This document shows positions 21,184 through 35,348 of a stretch of DNA of 64,000 bases, piece by piece. The DNA is from Areca catechu (lineage: Eukaryota; Streptophyta; Magnoliopsida; Arecales; Arecaceae). The stretch is from NCBI GenBank assembly GCA_021397845.1, contig CM038040.1, forward strand, positions 46,333,088-46,397,087, given 5' to 3'. A program made the translations under genes and the position numbers. Position 1 is the first letter of the stretch; every line of letters begins with the position of its first letter. Below the pieces are notes generated by a model. That model ran no database searches and was not told the DNA's origin. It was given only the letters and a program-made list of their open reading frames with translations.

Positions 21184-21951
21184 GCAGTGTGATGTGATTG
21201 AAATAACCAACCAAGAGCCTTCCTGTAATATTTAGACTAAACAGAGCCTTTCTTTTCTAACACCTGTACCATCCGGATGTAACAACCACATCCATCCCCT
21301 CCAGAAAACAAAATCTAGCTTTAGGACTTACAATTACGCATAATCTTGATTTGGGACCAGTTTTAATCAAGACAGAATTAAATATTTAGAAGAATAATTG
21401 TTAGCCAAAACAAGAGAAAAACAAAACAAAAACAAAAACCACTGAAAAAAATGATATGGCAAGACAGTTCAGGATCTGTGTGTAATCTTATCTCCATTCC
21501 CGTGTCCTTGATTTTAAAGAGCCCCTATTGCCTATAATATTTCAAAGAGAAACAAGTATCGAATTTCACCTACACTTTCTAAACACTGCTGAGGAAATAT
21601 ATGAAAATGACGAACTGGCCAAAACTACCAACACCACCAGTTCAAAGCTTCATCATGTTCTGATTTTTCCTTGTGAAACATGAATTTTAATTATGAGTCA
21701 TACATTAAGAACAAGGAAACTTTGCCATCAATTTATCTCTCAGGAAGAAAAGTTGAACTACAAAATACGATGATGTCAAACCAGATTAGATTCAGTGAAG
21801 TTTTTAGCTAGCTTGCATTATTAGCTGTCAGGAAGCAAGCTCCTTTTAAATACCATTTTGGGCTCCAACTCTCTGTGGTATGCAATGAGGGCTACAGCAA
21901 CCATTATGCTGCATGCGACACCAACAGATTGGAAAATAAGGCAAAACAGGT

Positions 21952-23396
21952 TCAGGAAGCACTGCTGATGAATTCAATGTCATTGTCTGATATGTGCATC
22001 TTTCCTTTATTCATGCTGGTGTTCCGCCGATTACCAGATGGTTGGCCTCGCTGAGTTAAAAAAGCCATTAAAATATCAATTTTGTGTTCCATGGATTGAA
22101 TTAGTAAAGTGACATGATGGACAAAACTTTTTTTTACCTTCCTCAACACGAATGCCGAATACAGGTATGCTACATCCCACTCATCTTGTGATAGCGTGCC
22201 TGCACATTTCAATGCTTAGTTCAAGCTGACCAAAGAAATTTGAGTTGATGTTTCAGTCAAGTGCAGAAAAAAACTCACTTTGATCCTGGTTTCCATCACC
22301 CAATGCACCAAGCCTACGCATGAGCTCAGCAAACTCGGGCTTTTTCAAGTATTCGTTTACAAATTCATGAGAGTTCTTTACAAAAACAAGCTCCAAATCA
22401 TACTGCAAAGCATATAGATAGAAAATTGAGTGAGCTTCCTAGATCTATCATGGTGAACCTGCCTCACTTCCTCAACAGATTGTGTGGGAATACATGTTCG
22501 CAACATAAGTGGGTAATTAAAATGACTGGAGAAAATAACTGTGCAATCTGATCCAAGGATGATAAAATATGTTGATACTTGATACTGCGTTATATGCTAT
22601 GAATAAAACAATATGCATCCATGATCCTTGCATATTGAAGTTAAGAACACAGATTTGAAGTGCTAAATCTAAACATAATTTCACAGAATAACTTTCTACA
22701 TGCCATACACACCACATTACGACATATTCTCTATGTTAGCCCATTGCACTTTGATGCAGGATTGGGAAAAAAAAAAATGGAGCAAAAGATCATCTATCCG
22801 ATGTGTTTCTCAATATTAAAACTATAAATAAATGGGAAATCAGAGATGGCAGTAGGCAGTTCCAAACAAAAAAAATGCAAAAAACCAATCAACAATAGAA
22901 ACAACCACCATGCAAATATTTTGTCTTTATTCTTCTAATCATGGTTTAATAAAGGAACAAAAGGTGATAGTGGATTTATTCTAAGGGAAGAATATGGGCA
23001 GCTAACATCAACCGGTTCTCATCTGTCAGATAATTCTTCTATCCCTTCAGCTGAAATGTAGGAGGCATGGGAGGCATTGCAAACTGTCTACTTTGTAGAT
23101 CGTGCTAGCACGACATGGTAGGAAGGCAGACTCCCTAACAGGATCAGAGGCCCAAGCTTAAATAGTCCATCAAACAATCCTTTCTCACAGGACATTAGGA
23201 AGATCCAGAATTTCCTAGATACTTTTAAAGCAACACATCTTTTTGCCAAGGAATCCAGCTAGCCAACCGGTTGTTGAACTCAAGGTCCATGAAAAATCAT
23301 GATTTTTGTTTTGAGGGTAATCATCCTCAACATTTTTCTGCACTACTTTTCAATAGTTTTGGCTGACCGTTATGATCATGGTTTCATTTGATCTTA

Positions 23397-23437
<41 letters not shown>

Positions 23438-26400
23438 GCGTGCTTAACCACCCCAGCAATCATAAGACACTGATGAATGAATGGTGATATGCCTTCTAGA
23501 TGTTAAAATTTGCAAGCTATTTCAGCCAACGTGCAAGATAATTGATTCACCGATGTGAGAGTACCATAGATTGTGTTACAGACCATTTCTGCATAATATG
23601 GAGACTATAAATTGCACAAGACACATCAAATAAGGAATTTAAATATGCACTGATAAAGCAAAATAGACGATAGCATATGCCAAATAAATTGGAATATCAA
23701 CTATAGAGTAATCAGTGGAGAAATAATCAACCACCAGATAAACAAAAAAGCAACAGATCATAACTGAGAACAATGGACAATGCATACCTCATCTGCTAAT
23801 GATTTAAAGACATTGAATGGGACGATCCACTCAGGACAATCAACGGCATCCTGCACAAAGAGCTGGTTAGATCTATCATGGTAACATCCAGTTAAACTGG
23901 AAAAAAGAGAAATGTGACTTACAAATTTAAAAAATGGAAATGCATAAAATTTAAGTACAATCCAAGATGCAATAAAGAAATGATCAACTGGGAAATTGGA
24001 AACTTCAGATTAAAAGATTAAAGCAGTTTAATAAAATTCTTACAAGGAAACCTCGATGCCCAAGCAAGCTAAAAGTATAAAACTGCCAGGGCAGGCAAAA
24101 TATATGATGTGGTAAGGAAGACAAAGCCAGCAATGTATACATAGGAAAAATCCAGGAGACTGGATATCACACAATCCCTAATCACATAGGAGACAGTCTC
24201 AAAGTATCTCGAAAGGTGAGATCTGACAACACCAACCAAATCCAAAGACTTACACTCAACCAAGTAGGTCGACAAACTTTTCAATAAAAATCTGATGCTC
24301 TGGCTTGAGAATGTGCAATTGTAAAAGCTCTAGCATAGTGCAAAATGAATAACAGAGAATTGGGGGATTTGGGGGTGGGGGTTCGGGGTGGGGGGTTGGT
24401 GAGAAACGGCAAAATATAGGAATGAACTTCATTCATCTGCATGAAACCACTAACTGCAGATCTTTCTAGGTAATTACTGAAGTTCAGTTTTTAACTAGGA
24501 AAAATAGGTTTGTATATATTTCTCTGTCGCATGTAATATTTCTCTAAAAGGTAAGCTTTTGTTGGCTTTTGGTCCAATCAGGTTACTTAACTGAATACCA
24601 TCCTACCCCAAAAAAAACGAAAGAAAAAAGAAGGAAAATGTAGATAATTGGAATGGTACTGCAATACCAATTTATTAAAATGTGACAAATCGCAACTACC
24701 AAGCAAAATAAAACATATGAGTCACACTATAATGTCATGTGCTATACTAATGTTACAAGAAAATGACAAATGTTTAAGCAAGTTATCATCGAGGCCACTG
24801 CATTTGCTTAGGCAATTTATAAATTAAGAACACAAGTATACACTGCATCAAAATCGATATGCAAAAGGGGGAATATCTAGGTCGAGGTCCAAATTTTTAT
24901 GGGATTTGCTGACTACCCAACTGAAAAAAACAAAATTTGCTGGCAGGCCAGCCCATCAGCATACCTGTATCAAAGACTAAGCACTTCCCAACATCAAACC
25001 TTGCTTTCTCCCCTATTCAATTCAAACTTTTATAAGTCTTGCAGAATTTGAAGGCTTTAGTAACACTCTAAAGCATGTGCTTGAAGCAACAAATGAGTTG
25101 GAGATTGATTTGTTTAGTAATTATGCCAAAATAATTCAAATAAAGGACATATATCAATAATGAGCTTCATTTCTCTCAACATTATGGTCCTCACTGCATC
25201 ACAGAGCAACATGGCATATTACGAAAAGGGGTCATGTCAAGCAGTAGTACCCATAGTTAAGATGTCAACACATACAACAGGGATTTAAAAACTAGTCATA
25301 TTAAGATCTCGAGAGAGCTAATTTGAAAAATAAAATTTGCCTAATTACTAAACCTTTTAAATTTGTTCCTGTCCTAATAAAGTAGCTCCCCGCACATGTA
25401 CAAGTTTGTATATGTACAAGTTTGAAGTATATGCAAAAAAGCATATTTGTATGGCATAGAACATTGATAAAACAAGACATTTATGTAACAGAACACAAAC
25501 TCAGAGAGCTTGATAAATCATGAAAAGATTAATAAAGCAGATGAACAAAATAATTGTCATGCATGCACCTGTGCCTCCCTCCCCGCACAAACATGCAGGC
25601 GTGCATACATACAAAGGAGAAGAGGGAAGAGGGAGAGAGAGAGAGAGAGCCCTGTTATTTTACCTCTAAGTGGAACTTGTACTTGATGCCATAAGGGTTA
25701 GATGATTTAAATTTCTGAACCATACCAAAACAAAGAAAGGAAAATATTCTAAATCAGAACTCCATGATATAAGATTAAAGACCACACTAGTATTAGCAAA
25801 ACCATCAGCAGCAAACTCTGAAAAAACAAAAAAAAGTTCACCTTCTCAGCATATTCCTCATCAAAACAAATCCAGTAAACACCGTTCCCAAATTCCAGTC
25901 CTTCAGCTGCAACAATGCCAGCAAGAGAACATAAATAATAGATTTCTGTTTTGGTAGCAGACATATGTAATAGCATACTGACAGGTAACAGAAAGCATTT
26001 TATAAAAGAACCACTAAAGCAAGAAAGAGAAATGAAGGCCGGACCAGTAAAAGGTCTCCTTCAGAGATGTTGTGTCAGTTCTACAAATGCTTGGTCATAA
26101 GTCAAGTCATAAAAAGTACTTGCAAATAGAATAAATGAAACAATAGTTTCTTTGACAAGCAGAGTCATCACACTCATGCCAAAGGGTATAACTACAAACA
26201 ACAATAAATCTGCAGCCAAAAAATGTTCATCACTATTTTTTGTCCTGATGAGTTTCAAATCAAATTAGAAACTCATCAGGACAAAGAATATTCATGACTA
26301 TGACATTAATGTTCTATGACTATGACAGTAAATTTCTGGATAACCAACCAACTCTATATCAAGATGTTTTAAGTTCTCATAATGGAAAGCAGAACATAAA

Positions 26401-29400
26401 ATCCATCCACAAGGCAGCGAGCAAAATTCAATAGCAGTTTTTCCTTTTATGGGAAAACAAGTTAATATGCTGGAATGTGAAGTGAAACTAATTAAAACCT
26501 TCAGAAAGCTAGCACCTTGAGAATTATCAATAATCAAGATGCCTCCCCCCACCCCTGAAGAATCCCCTTCACAGCCTACCAAGGTCACAGCGTTTGTGAC
26601 AGCATCTATCCTTAATTGTGTACACAGCTATTTAGGTCTTTTCCTCCAAAACCCTCACAAAAGTTGATACCTCTCCTTTCTGCAGTTGCTTCTAACTTCA
26701 GCTGACTGTTATAAAAGTATCTCAATTGATTCTTAAATCCCAAAAATAGTTATTGGCCTCCTTGGATGGATGCATTCCTAAGTTTATCCAAAGCAACATC
26801 TCATCAATTATCCCTAATAGTTGCATAGGCCTCCTACTGAAAAATAACCAGATTGAAGTATTTATGAACTCGCACTTTTGACTAAGGACTTAAATTTCAG
26901 TAAGGCCTCCAGCAGAATTGCATTTTAGAAACCCCTTCTAGTAAACATATATCTTATATGCTGCTTTGTGGGTTTAAAACTGCAGTACGCATCCAAGATT
27001 CCAACCAAAGAAAATCCAGCCCTCTCCACATCTTCCCCCCCTAAAAAGAAAACTTTTTTTCCAATCCCTGTACCCCCCCCCCCCCCCAACCAAAAAAAAA
27101 AAGAAAAGAAAAAGAAAAAGAGAACATGCACATAGACAGAAGTATCCAAGAATAATGTACCGTACATGTTTAATTCTGGATGTAAGTATCTGTTCCTCTA
27201 AAAAAAACAAAATACTTTTAAAGTGGGCAAGGAATAGGTAAATACTGATGAAGGCCTACCAAATCTAAGAGCTTATAAATCTTTGTAATGTATTCTATAG
27301 ATTTGCCACTGTTTCATCATGCATGTGCTTCATTTGTCCACCATTTATTTCTAATGGTTTTCCTTCATTGCACACTAATTTTTCTTCCATTGAAACCTTC
27401 GTGTATGAAAGTTACTTAAATCTCCTTTTTTTTTCTTAAAAAAAATCCAGTTAGTTGAATTTCCTGCATAAATTAGCAGTAAAGATTCTCCTCTGTATTC
27501 TTTCATATCTTCAACTTTGTTATGGCTACAAACCAGCTTGGTCAGTGCAGTGTTACTATTGCATAGATACACGAGAGACTGCATGTCTTGATGTTTCTTG
27601 ACAAGAGCAAGAAATCAAGGTTCTAGGAATCATCATCTTTCTATCTATTTGAAAGGCAAGCAAAACTTGAGTCATCAGTAATACAGAAAATTTTATTGTT
27701 ATAATAGTAATATCTTTTAGAATAAAAACAAAACTTCTTCATTCATGGTTAGATGAGTGGCAAAACTAGAAATGATAAATTAAGAAATAGGCATATAGGA
27801 GGTATAGGGTTGCACCAATTTGAGGATGACAAGGTGATACTGATTAAGATAGTAAGGTGTTACTGATGAAGATGGTTTGTGCCTCAAAGTCAAGGAAGCA
27901 CCAATAAAGCAAAGTGCTATAATATGTTCAGAAGGACCAACAAAGAGAAGAAGAAAGCTTTTCTTAACAATGATTAGAAATTGCAAGAAGAGATTCCAAA
28001 AGCTTGCAATAGAATCAAAGGTTGCCCTTGGCCCCTTTGCAGGAACATTTGGCTAATTATATTATTCAAAAACTAAACCTGATTAATCTGGTGAAGTGTT
28101 ACATAATGATTATGATCATACTTTTCTCAGATGCTTTTTAAATACATTTTAGGAATTCACTTTGTACCTTTTACAGGTTTGTTGATATAATACATTACAA
28201 GCTTGTACATCTTGAGATTCCAACACCCTAAATCATTGACACATTCTGACTTGTGGAGTCCAGGTCAGATCAGGTCCAAGTTCTCATTTTGTTATGTTCC
28301 AAGATTTATTTGTGTAATTTTGTTAGTGCAAAATTACACCTATTTACAGTACTAGTTTCTAGCATGGCAATGCTTTTACAATCCCACAAAGCATCTCCTA
28401 TGCCAATCACCCTGAAGCAAATTTCAATTTTGATATTTTGTAAAGGGGATCAATGCTTATCATCCTTTATTTAGCATATACCTTGACTTCAGGATTTAGT
28501 CAGAAGAAAAATAAACCAAACCAACCAACTTTGTTTTCTGATGTCTCAACAAATCAAAAATTGAGGAAATTGAACAGAATATCCTGTTATCTAGGGTCAA
28601 TAAAAGCATTTTGATTTGCTCAATAGAATGCCATTCATGACTATCTTTTAGGATTTCCTGATAGCACCTTCAGCTCAAGAGAGATAGGTGTAACAGGATT
28701 TCTATCTGAAAAACATGACATCATTGAATTGATTTTCTGATGACAAATGCTACTTTAACTCATAACAACATTTGGAAGAAAAAAGAAGGAGATGAACTGA
28801 TAAATAAACATTTCTACAAGAATCATACTAAAACTAACATCGATTAATCAACTAGGTTATGCCAAATAACATAGCTCTTCCATAATTCCATTTGAGAGAT
28901 ATCAGTAAAGATCCAGAAAAGTTGCAAAAATTGTAGCCATGAATACCCAAAAGCCCATTAGAAGGTGAATACCTTCCCTAAGCCTTTTGATAATGACATT
29001 TGCATCAGGCATTGTCCCTATAAAGGTGCCTCCAGGCCGAAGCAAGGCAGAGACATTTGCCAAGGCTCGCCTTGCACGGGCTTCAGTTGACCATGAGTAA
29101 TGTAAGGCAAACTGCAAAACTTATGAAGTCAGTGGAATCAAAAAGAGATTATTAACATAATCTATCAAACAAACTATAGCAATTAATCATAATATAACTA
29201 CGCTATTAAACTGTTAGTACAATCGTTTATTAGTTGATCAGGAATAACACAAGGCTGATGGCAAAATTCATTTCAAATAATATCAAATAATATGCAGAGA
29301 TAACATGTCTGGAGTTTGACAAACTAATGCACCCGCTAGTAGTTTTTTAAAATAAATATGATGCATGTTTTTTCCAGAAATAACGAATTGATCACCTGAC

Positions 29401-32400
29401 AGCTGCATATATCATATGGTGCATCATCACGCAAATACTTGTCCAAGTGAGCCTGAAATCCAGCATGGACTACATATCAGCACAGACTTTTCTTTTCCTA
29501 AGGATAAAATTCAATTCATTGCACTAAGAAAATAACAATGCAATGGCCTTACTTTCTATTATGTAAATCAGAGTGGCATTATTAAGTTAATAAAACATAA
29601 ATATTTATAGACTGAGTAATAAATCAAAATATGAGTTATCAAATCAGAGTTCAAATGGTTGGTACAATTTTATTATCTCTGTAAAAAACTCCAAGGGTGC
29701 TACTCTACCCCGTGAGTTCAATTCTGCTTTTTTTGTCCTTTCCAAAATGCCCCTGATTTCTTTCTTGCAGAGAACAAGTTCTGCTCCCTTTCTTACTGAG
29801 GTCAAGCATGCAACTGCATGGCCCTCTAAGTGTGTGGCCTCTCACATGCATCAACCAAGTCAGATTCTAGTAATAATATAAATCTAAGCCCTAAATTATG
29901 TAATGTTGCAACTTTTCCTCATTTAGCTCTGTGATCTGGAAAAAAATTCACGTGACAGTAATATAGCAACTAATGAATTGTAAAGAAAACCTGGTCAACA
30001 AAAGAACACATTCCTTTTGTATCAAACACAAATCTTTCTTAAATTTTCAGGAAAAAGTTTGAACAACAAAGTTAGCAGTAACATTCAGGCAGTGCAGCAG
30101 TGGTAGTGAAGAATGCAGAGATTGAGTCCCATGAGGGTCACTTCTATGAAAGAGGTTCAAAATTACCTCATAACAATCGGCACAAATAAGGCGAGCAGGA
30201 AAACTGAACTTCTTCCTGCGCTGTTGTTGGTCTGTGTCACCATTGTAGCGAGTTCTACAGTCTTTTATCTAAACACATTTCAGAGATAAATATCACAGGT
30301 TAGGATATCAGTGTGATTGAACCCCAGCAAGAGCTGAGCAATATATATATGCTGTAAACACCTTTGGTTGTGCACATATTTAGCATAAAAGAAAACACCT
30401 CAACATACTTGAAGAAGAATTATTTTGCATCATAACTTACACTTGGTCAAAAAGGATATTATTCTTGCTTAGGCAACTAGTAGAAAGATTTGGCAAGCAA
30501 AAACCTAGAAATGGTGTTCATCAATTTAGCAAAAGCATACAACTGAGTACCACAGGGTAGTTTGGTAACTTTGGTTGAGGAAGATGGATGCACTTACAAG
30601 ACATTAAAATTACTAATGACCATATGCAGCAGTGATGGTGCATGGAAGTAACCATGATAAAGCAAGTAAACTTCCAATCAAACTGGGTAACATCAAGGAG
30701 TCGTCTTAACTCAACATTTTCTGAAGTATTGAAAATAAACTTACCATTCTTATGAAAAATGTACCATAAAACATATCATATGGAGATTATGCTGTGCTGG
30801 GTGCTGACCAATGAAAGAAGGTTAAATACTAAATTGAAACTATAAAGGGAAGCTTCAAAAAACAAGGGTATAAAAACTGGAACCAAAAAAATAACAACAA
30901 TAATCAGATGCAATTCCTATGGAGTAGCAATAAATATTGAATTTGATGGCCAGCAAAAAACAGTGTTAACTAACATCTTGAATATTGAAGAATGGAAAAA
31001 TAAAAAACCAAGCCAAATGGACAGGCTCTTGAGAGGTGCACTAGGGGCTTATGAAATCAAAGCATAGCTTACGAGACTAAAGGGAATATTTTCTAAGATA
31101 TAAATAACATTCCCCATGTCATATGATTCCAAATGTCAGCATTGTGAAGGCTTCAAGCAATAAATGATTATGCAACCTGGTGAATCTTGGAGTGGATATA
31201 AGGAAAGGATAGAGTAAAGACCATGTGTAACAGAACAAGGGTAAGAATCACACAATCAAGGACAAAGCAATCAAGAATTCTAAAAAAAAATGTTTGCACG
31301 TATAATGTGAAATTTGAAGATTTGTTTGTTTGAAAAGGCTCAGATCAGTAGTAAAGAGGAAGAAAGAGGAAAAGATCTAAACAACAGGACTGGAGTTTGT
31401 GAAAAATGTTTAAGAAACTTGCATTGACAGCAGATGTAGCTTTAGTAGGAACATTTGGTGAAGAAGGGTCAACCATGCAACAAAAATATTTGGAATAAGG
31501 GTTCACAAATATGTTCCCCCTTTAGATAAACAAAACACATTATTGAACATAAAAGTTTATGATCTTTTGAAAAATCTGAAAATACAATACACACAAAGAC
31601 ATTTAAATATAAGTCACTTGTTTTTTTTTAAAAAAAATTGAAAAAGAAGCAAAAATCATGATCATAACTTATGTCTGAAAATGAAAAAACACAGAGACTC
31701 AAAGAGACATAAGCACATAAGAAAGCAAATATGTTAGGCAGATAATAAGAACATGCAAAAAAAGCTCATACGAGATGGTAATATTTCTTTTCTAGAGCAA
31801 AATGGATACCGACCAAAACAAGGATTTTAATTTATGGTTCAAGCACACCCATGTTGAGAATTTGAGTTATAGGTCAAGAGCATTTCAAATGTATGTGGTC
31901 CTTCACTGCAATTTCCACATGCTATAAGACTTCATCAAAACTTATTAAAATGAAAATATACTGGACCTTCATTGATCAAGGTTTCATGACAGGTTCAGCT
32001 GATCAAGAGTAATGTGGTGCACATAGGCGACAACACACTAGAAGACAGCAAGCTAAAAAACATGTTGAAAAAATTATAGTTATTTACCAGGAACACTTCC
32101 TCATAGAGAGTGCGAGAAAGTTACTCTTCTTGGAAGTAAAATTAAACTGGTGAGAAAATCAAAATCATAGATCAGTATGCGACAATATTATATTCTCTAG
32201 ACACGACACTAAGATTCAAGAAACAAACAAATAACTGCATTCTTGTGGAAGAGCAGATATAAATAGCAAATATTGTAAAGATAGAATATTTCCACAAAAC
32301 AGTTAAGCAGTATCTCATCCAAGATAAATGGTATGACACCATCAACTCAGCATGTCAGTGAATCTACTACTTTATTTTCAGGAAGACATGGTAAAATAGA

Positions 32401-34356
32401 ATGGTGCTTACTGAGCCTTCTGCTATATCGACGCCAACATAATATCCAATTTTTGCCTTGTCCCATTTGATCAGGTCACCACCCTAGAGAGAAACATATA
32501 AGAAACACATCAACGAAGCAAAGACAAATCGCAAATGGGTTTTGGGTCTAATAGAATTTTTTCAACGAATTGTCCTAGAAAAATACATGGGTGCACACTC
32601 AAATCTTAGAAACAAAGCTATTTGTTGAGTAAATTATGTTCATCTTTATCTGCATATTAATAGGATATTACTTGCTAATAATGGTTACAGTATAAGAAGT
32701 ACATTAATCTATCACAAAACATAAGTAACTTTCATACATCAATGTTGAAGATGAAGAAATCAAATTAAAATCAAAAGAAAGTAAAAGTAAAATTTCTAAG
32801 TACCAAAGCAAAAAACTTTCTCATTAGCTCGGACTTTCTCAAGTATCTTAAATCATCATGGATATTGATATTTGTAATTACAAAAACTTTACCTAAATTT
32901 GACTTTATTAGTTGGGAATAAGGTTAAACACCTGACTTAGACCTTAAGCAAACAAACTTAGTCAAATATGGGCAATATAATCAAGCCCAATTATTATTGT
33001 CAAAATTACACAAATGTTGATTAAGCAAAAACATCAGTGTGTATGCCTGAAAAGTATGGCACATTGCAAATGCAGTAAGAATCCAAATGCCATTGGTCCT
33101 AACCTTTCCACAAGCAAGATCAAGAACAGAATCTCCCCGACGAGCATACAGCTGAATGAGGACACTTTTAATCTGTAAACAAAAATAAATAAAGATAATT
33201 ATGAAATGAGTTGCATAATATGAATCTACAGCTAACAACACAAAATTTAAATACCAAAATGGTTACAATGGAGATAAGCTACTAAAAAGACAAGGTGCCG
33301 TCAACAGGAATGTGCATCAAAGCATAATTCCCGTAGTTTGACAGAGAGAGATAAGGCACTCTCTCTCACACACACATGCACTTGCTCTAGCAAAATATAT
33401 AGACAACATGTCATATGAAACAATGACTTGAGAATCCAAGTTTAATGTGAATTGTAATCATGACAGGTATCATTGAGCTAGCAACAAGAACCCATTGAGT
33501 ACACTTACACATGATTCATCCAGCGAATAACATTAATTCTTGATGAAAGAGGACTTAGATCATTAACGACAAATTTCATTTATTCAACACTCCTTACATC
33601 AGTAGCAATGTGAATTGATCCATAATAGATAGATTGTTGACAATAATATATGGCAGTTATTACCAAGAAAATGCATTTTATCTTAGCATAGAACTTGTGC
33701 AACATACGATGCCAACTCCACTGCCGAGCTTTATGGCACCCAATTTACTCAAATCAGAAATTATTAAACAAACAACGGCAACCAATCTGTTGGTAGCCTA
33801 TGTTCCAATATGACTAGTCCAGGAGGTTATATCGTAAGTATCAAAATATTTCAACTTGAGGGAAAGAAAAAAAAAATCATCGTTTCACTACTCATCTGAA
33901 CGATAAGCAAACAAATAAGAGACGCATGAAGTCCAAAAAAATCATCATCTGAGACAGAAAAAATGATACAATCCATACATCGGAAAATCAAAAGTAAATC
34001 ATAACCCTACCCAGTTATTAAGCTTCTTCAAATGGATGATGGGGCTTGCCTCACGCTGCTCTAGAGTCTGATTCGACCTCGCGCTGTAATGGTCCGCCAC
34101 TCTCCATGCATTCTTAGTGCTCTCATCTTCAATACCACGCGATTCACCTATACCCACAAACCAAAACCCAATCAAAATCCCAATTTTTCCCCAAAATTTC
34201 GCAAAAAACCTATAGCTCACGATGATAAAATTGGTAAAATTAAAGCTTAGGGAATTGCAAGTAACTCTTGACCAAATTACCGTATGAGCTCGATCTGAAT
34301 TTGGATTGAGGCGGGCCGAAGGAGCTGGAGGCGGTTTCGTCGTACCCTCGCTTCAT
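21952..34356 (-). CDS. mRNA cap guanine-N7 methyltransferase
   Basis: Thirteen exons, all GT-AG and frame-consistent: 34356-34281, 34147-34011, 33172-33104, 32483-32412, 30268-30167, 29452-29396, 29111-28973, 25906-25842, 25714-25664, 23850-23788, 22402-22279, 22199-22138, 22050-21952. The product is 371 residues, close to plant cap methyltransferase 1. It methylates N7 of the capping guanosine on nuclear pre-mRNA using S-adenosylmethionine. Residues 1-30 are a short low-complexity head (MKRGYDETASSSFGPP). SAM motif I is VLDLACGKGGDL (87-98), split by intron 3 between K94 and G95. GVDIAEGS (111-118) supplies the acidic ribose contact. FALHYSW (172-178) is the conserved cap-pocket segment, followed by GGTFIGTMPDAN. 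EFGNGVYWICFDE comes from exon 8. The C-terminus is short and polar. Introns reach 3 kb and hold only simple repeats. No defect was seen. Confidence 0.96.
23400..23435. repeat. (CT)n microsatellite in a methyltransferase intron
   Basis: About 18 perfect CT units inside intron 10 of the cap methyltransferase gene, far from both splice sites. Confidence 0.92.
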
Positions 34357-34855
34357 CCTTCCACCGAAAAAGACGGTCTTTTTAGTAAAAAAATCCTCTC
34401 TACGGTAATCTAGAAGACGAGACCCCGAGATTTCCAGGGCGAGGAAAGAGATCCCAGGAGAAATCCAAGGAATGATTGGTGTGCGAGGAGAGCACGCAGG
34501 AGGAAACCGGTGAGCCGAGAATTCGCGTTACGGGGGAGGGAAGTGGTTTCCTCCCCTTGACAGGTCTTTGTCGCTTTAGGGCCGGACTGGGCCAGTGCCA
34601 TAAACGGAAAAGCAAGGATGGGCACGGGAAAAGTTTTTTTTTAAAAAAAAAAAAAAAGCGCACAAAAAAAAATTACCGTCATTTGAATGGATGGGGCAAA
34701 GTTCTCTACTGATATGCTCCGTTAATCGTTATTGCAGTGCAACCATTGCCAAACGCTTCCATCCTGGTTAAAAAAGAAACCACTACGACGTTGGTCGGTC
34801 GGTAAAGATTTAATCTCACCTTTCATGAAGGCATAGTTTTATTTTTCGTCGATCT
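34357..34855. other. Upstream region of the cap methyltransferase gene
   Basis: The 5' flank of the minus-strand gene. 34380-34600 is comparatively GC-rich with no TATA word at a suitable distance, as expected for a housekeeping promoter. An A run lies at about 34642-34656. No upstream gene is seen on the plus strand. Confidence 0.45.
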
Positions 34856-35345
34856 GAGTCATGATTCTTGTGGATGATTCGATTAAATTTAAAATTTTTT
34901 TTAGAATATGTAATCATGATAGCGAGAAAGTGCACTACTCCGACATCTTAGTAGTATCAAGCTGACCTATTCAAAATCGATCACGAGTTCGAGGCATGAT
35001 CCTCGCGGGTGACTCGATTAAATCCAGAAATTTTTTTAGTACGTGATCGGGATGGCGAGAGAGTGCACTACTTCGACGTCTTAGTGGTATCAGGCTGACG
35101 TACTCAAAATCGGTCACGAGTTCGAAGCATGATCCTCGCGGGTGACTCGATTAAATCCACAATTTTTTTTGAGACACGTGATTGGGATGACGAGAGAGCG
35201 CACTACTCCGGCATCTTAGTGGTGTCAGGTTGACCTACTCAAAATTGCAGCCCAAATTGAGCATAGCTGATGAGGTTGGGGCCTAGTGGGGGTAGCTACC
35301 CCGGGATTTATCCCCCCTCTCCTTTTTCTTTATCAAAAAAAAAAA
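34856..35345 (+). repeat. 133-base tandem units with a SINE-like tail
   Basis: Three units start near 34856, 34985 and 35118. They share GAGTTCGAGGCATGATCCTC, GTGACTCGATTAAATCCA and a GTGCACTACT...TAGTGGTATCAGGCTGAC core. GAGTTCGAGGC resembles a pol III box B. After the third unit comes GGGATTTATCCCCCCTCTCC, then TTTTTCTTTATC and an A run ending about 35346. This fits a tRNA-type SINE whose body was tandemly repeated, but no clear box A or target duplication was found. Confidence 0.5.
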
Positions 35346-35348
35346 ATT

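Larger units (their letters stand above)
18563..21951. other. Intergenic region between element 1 and the cap methyltransferase gene
   Basis: AT-rich, with no gene recognised. It contains an A run (19392-19412), a 100-base tandem duplication (19720-19918), a SINE-like stretch (about 20125-20300), a (TA)n tract near 20291, an imperfect short duplication near 20528-20630 and a 42-base minisatellite (21058-21183). The last few hundred bases are the 3' flank and UTR of the methyltransferase gene. A 115-codon frame at 20320-20667 has no domain and is probably chance. Confidence 0.6.

Noticed and set aside
24363..24402. G-rich tract in intron 10 of the methyltransferase gene as a G-quadruplex or regulatory site
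   Set aside because: The runs are low-complexity and far from splice sites; nothing in the sequence ties them to a function.
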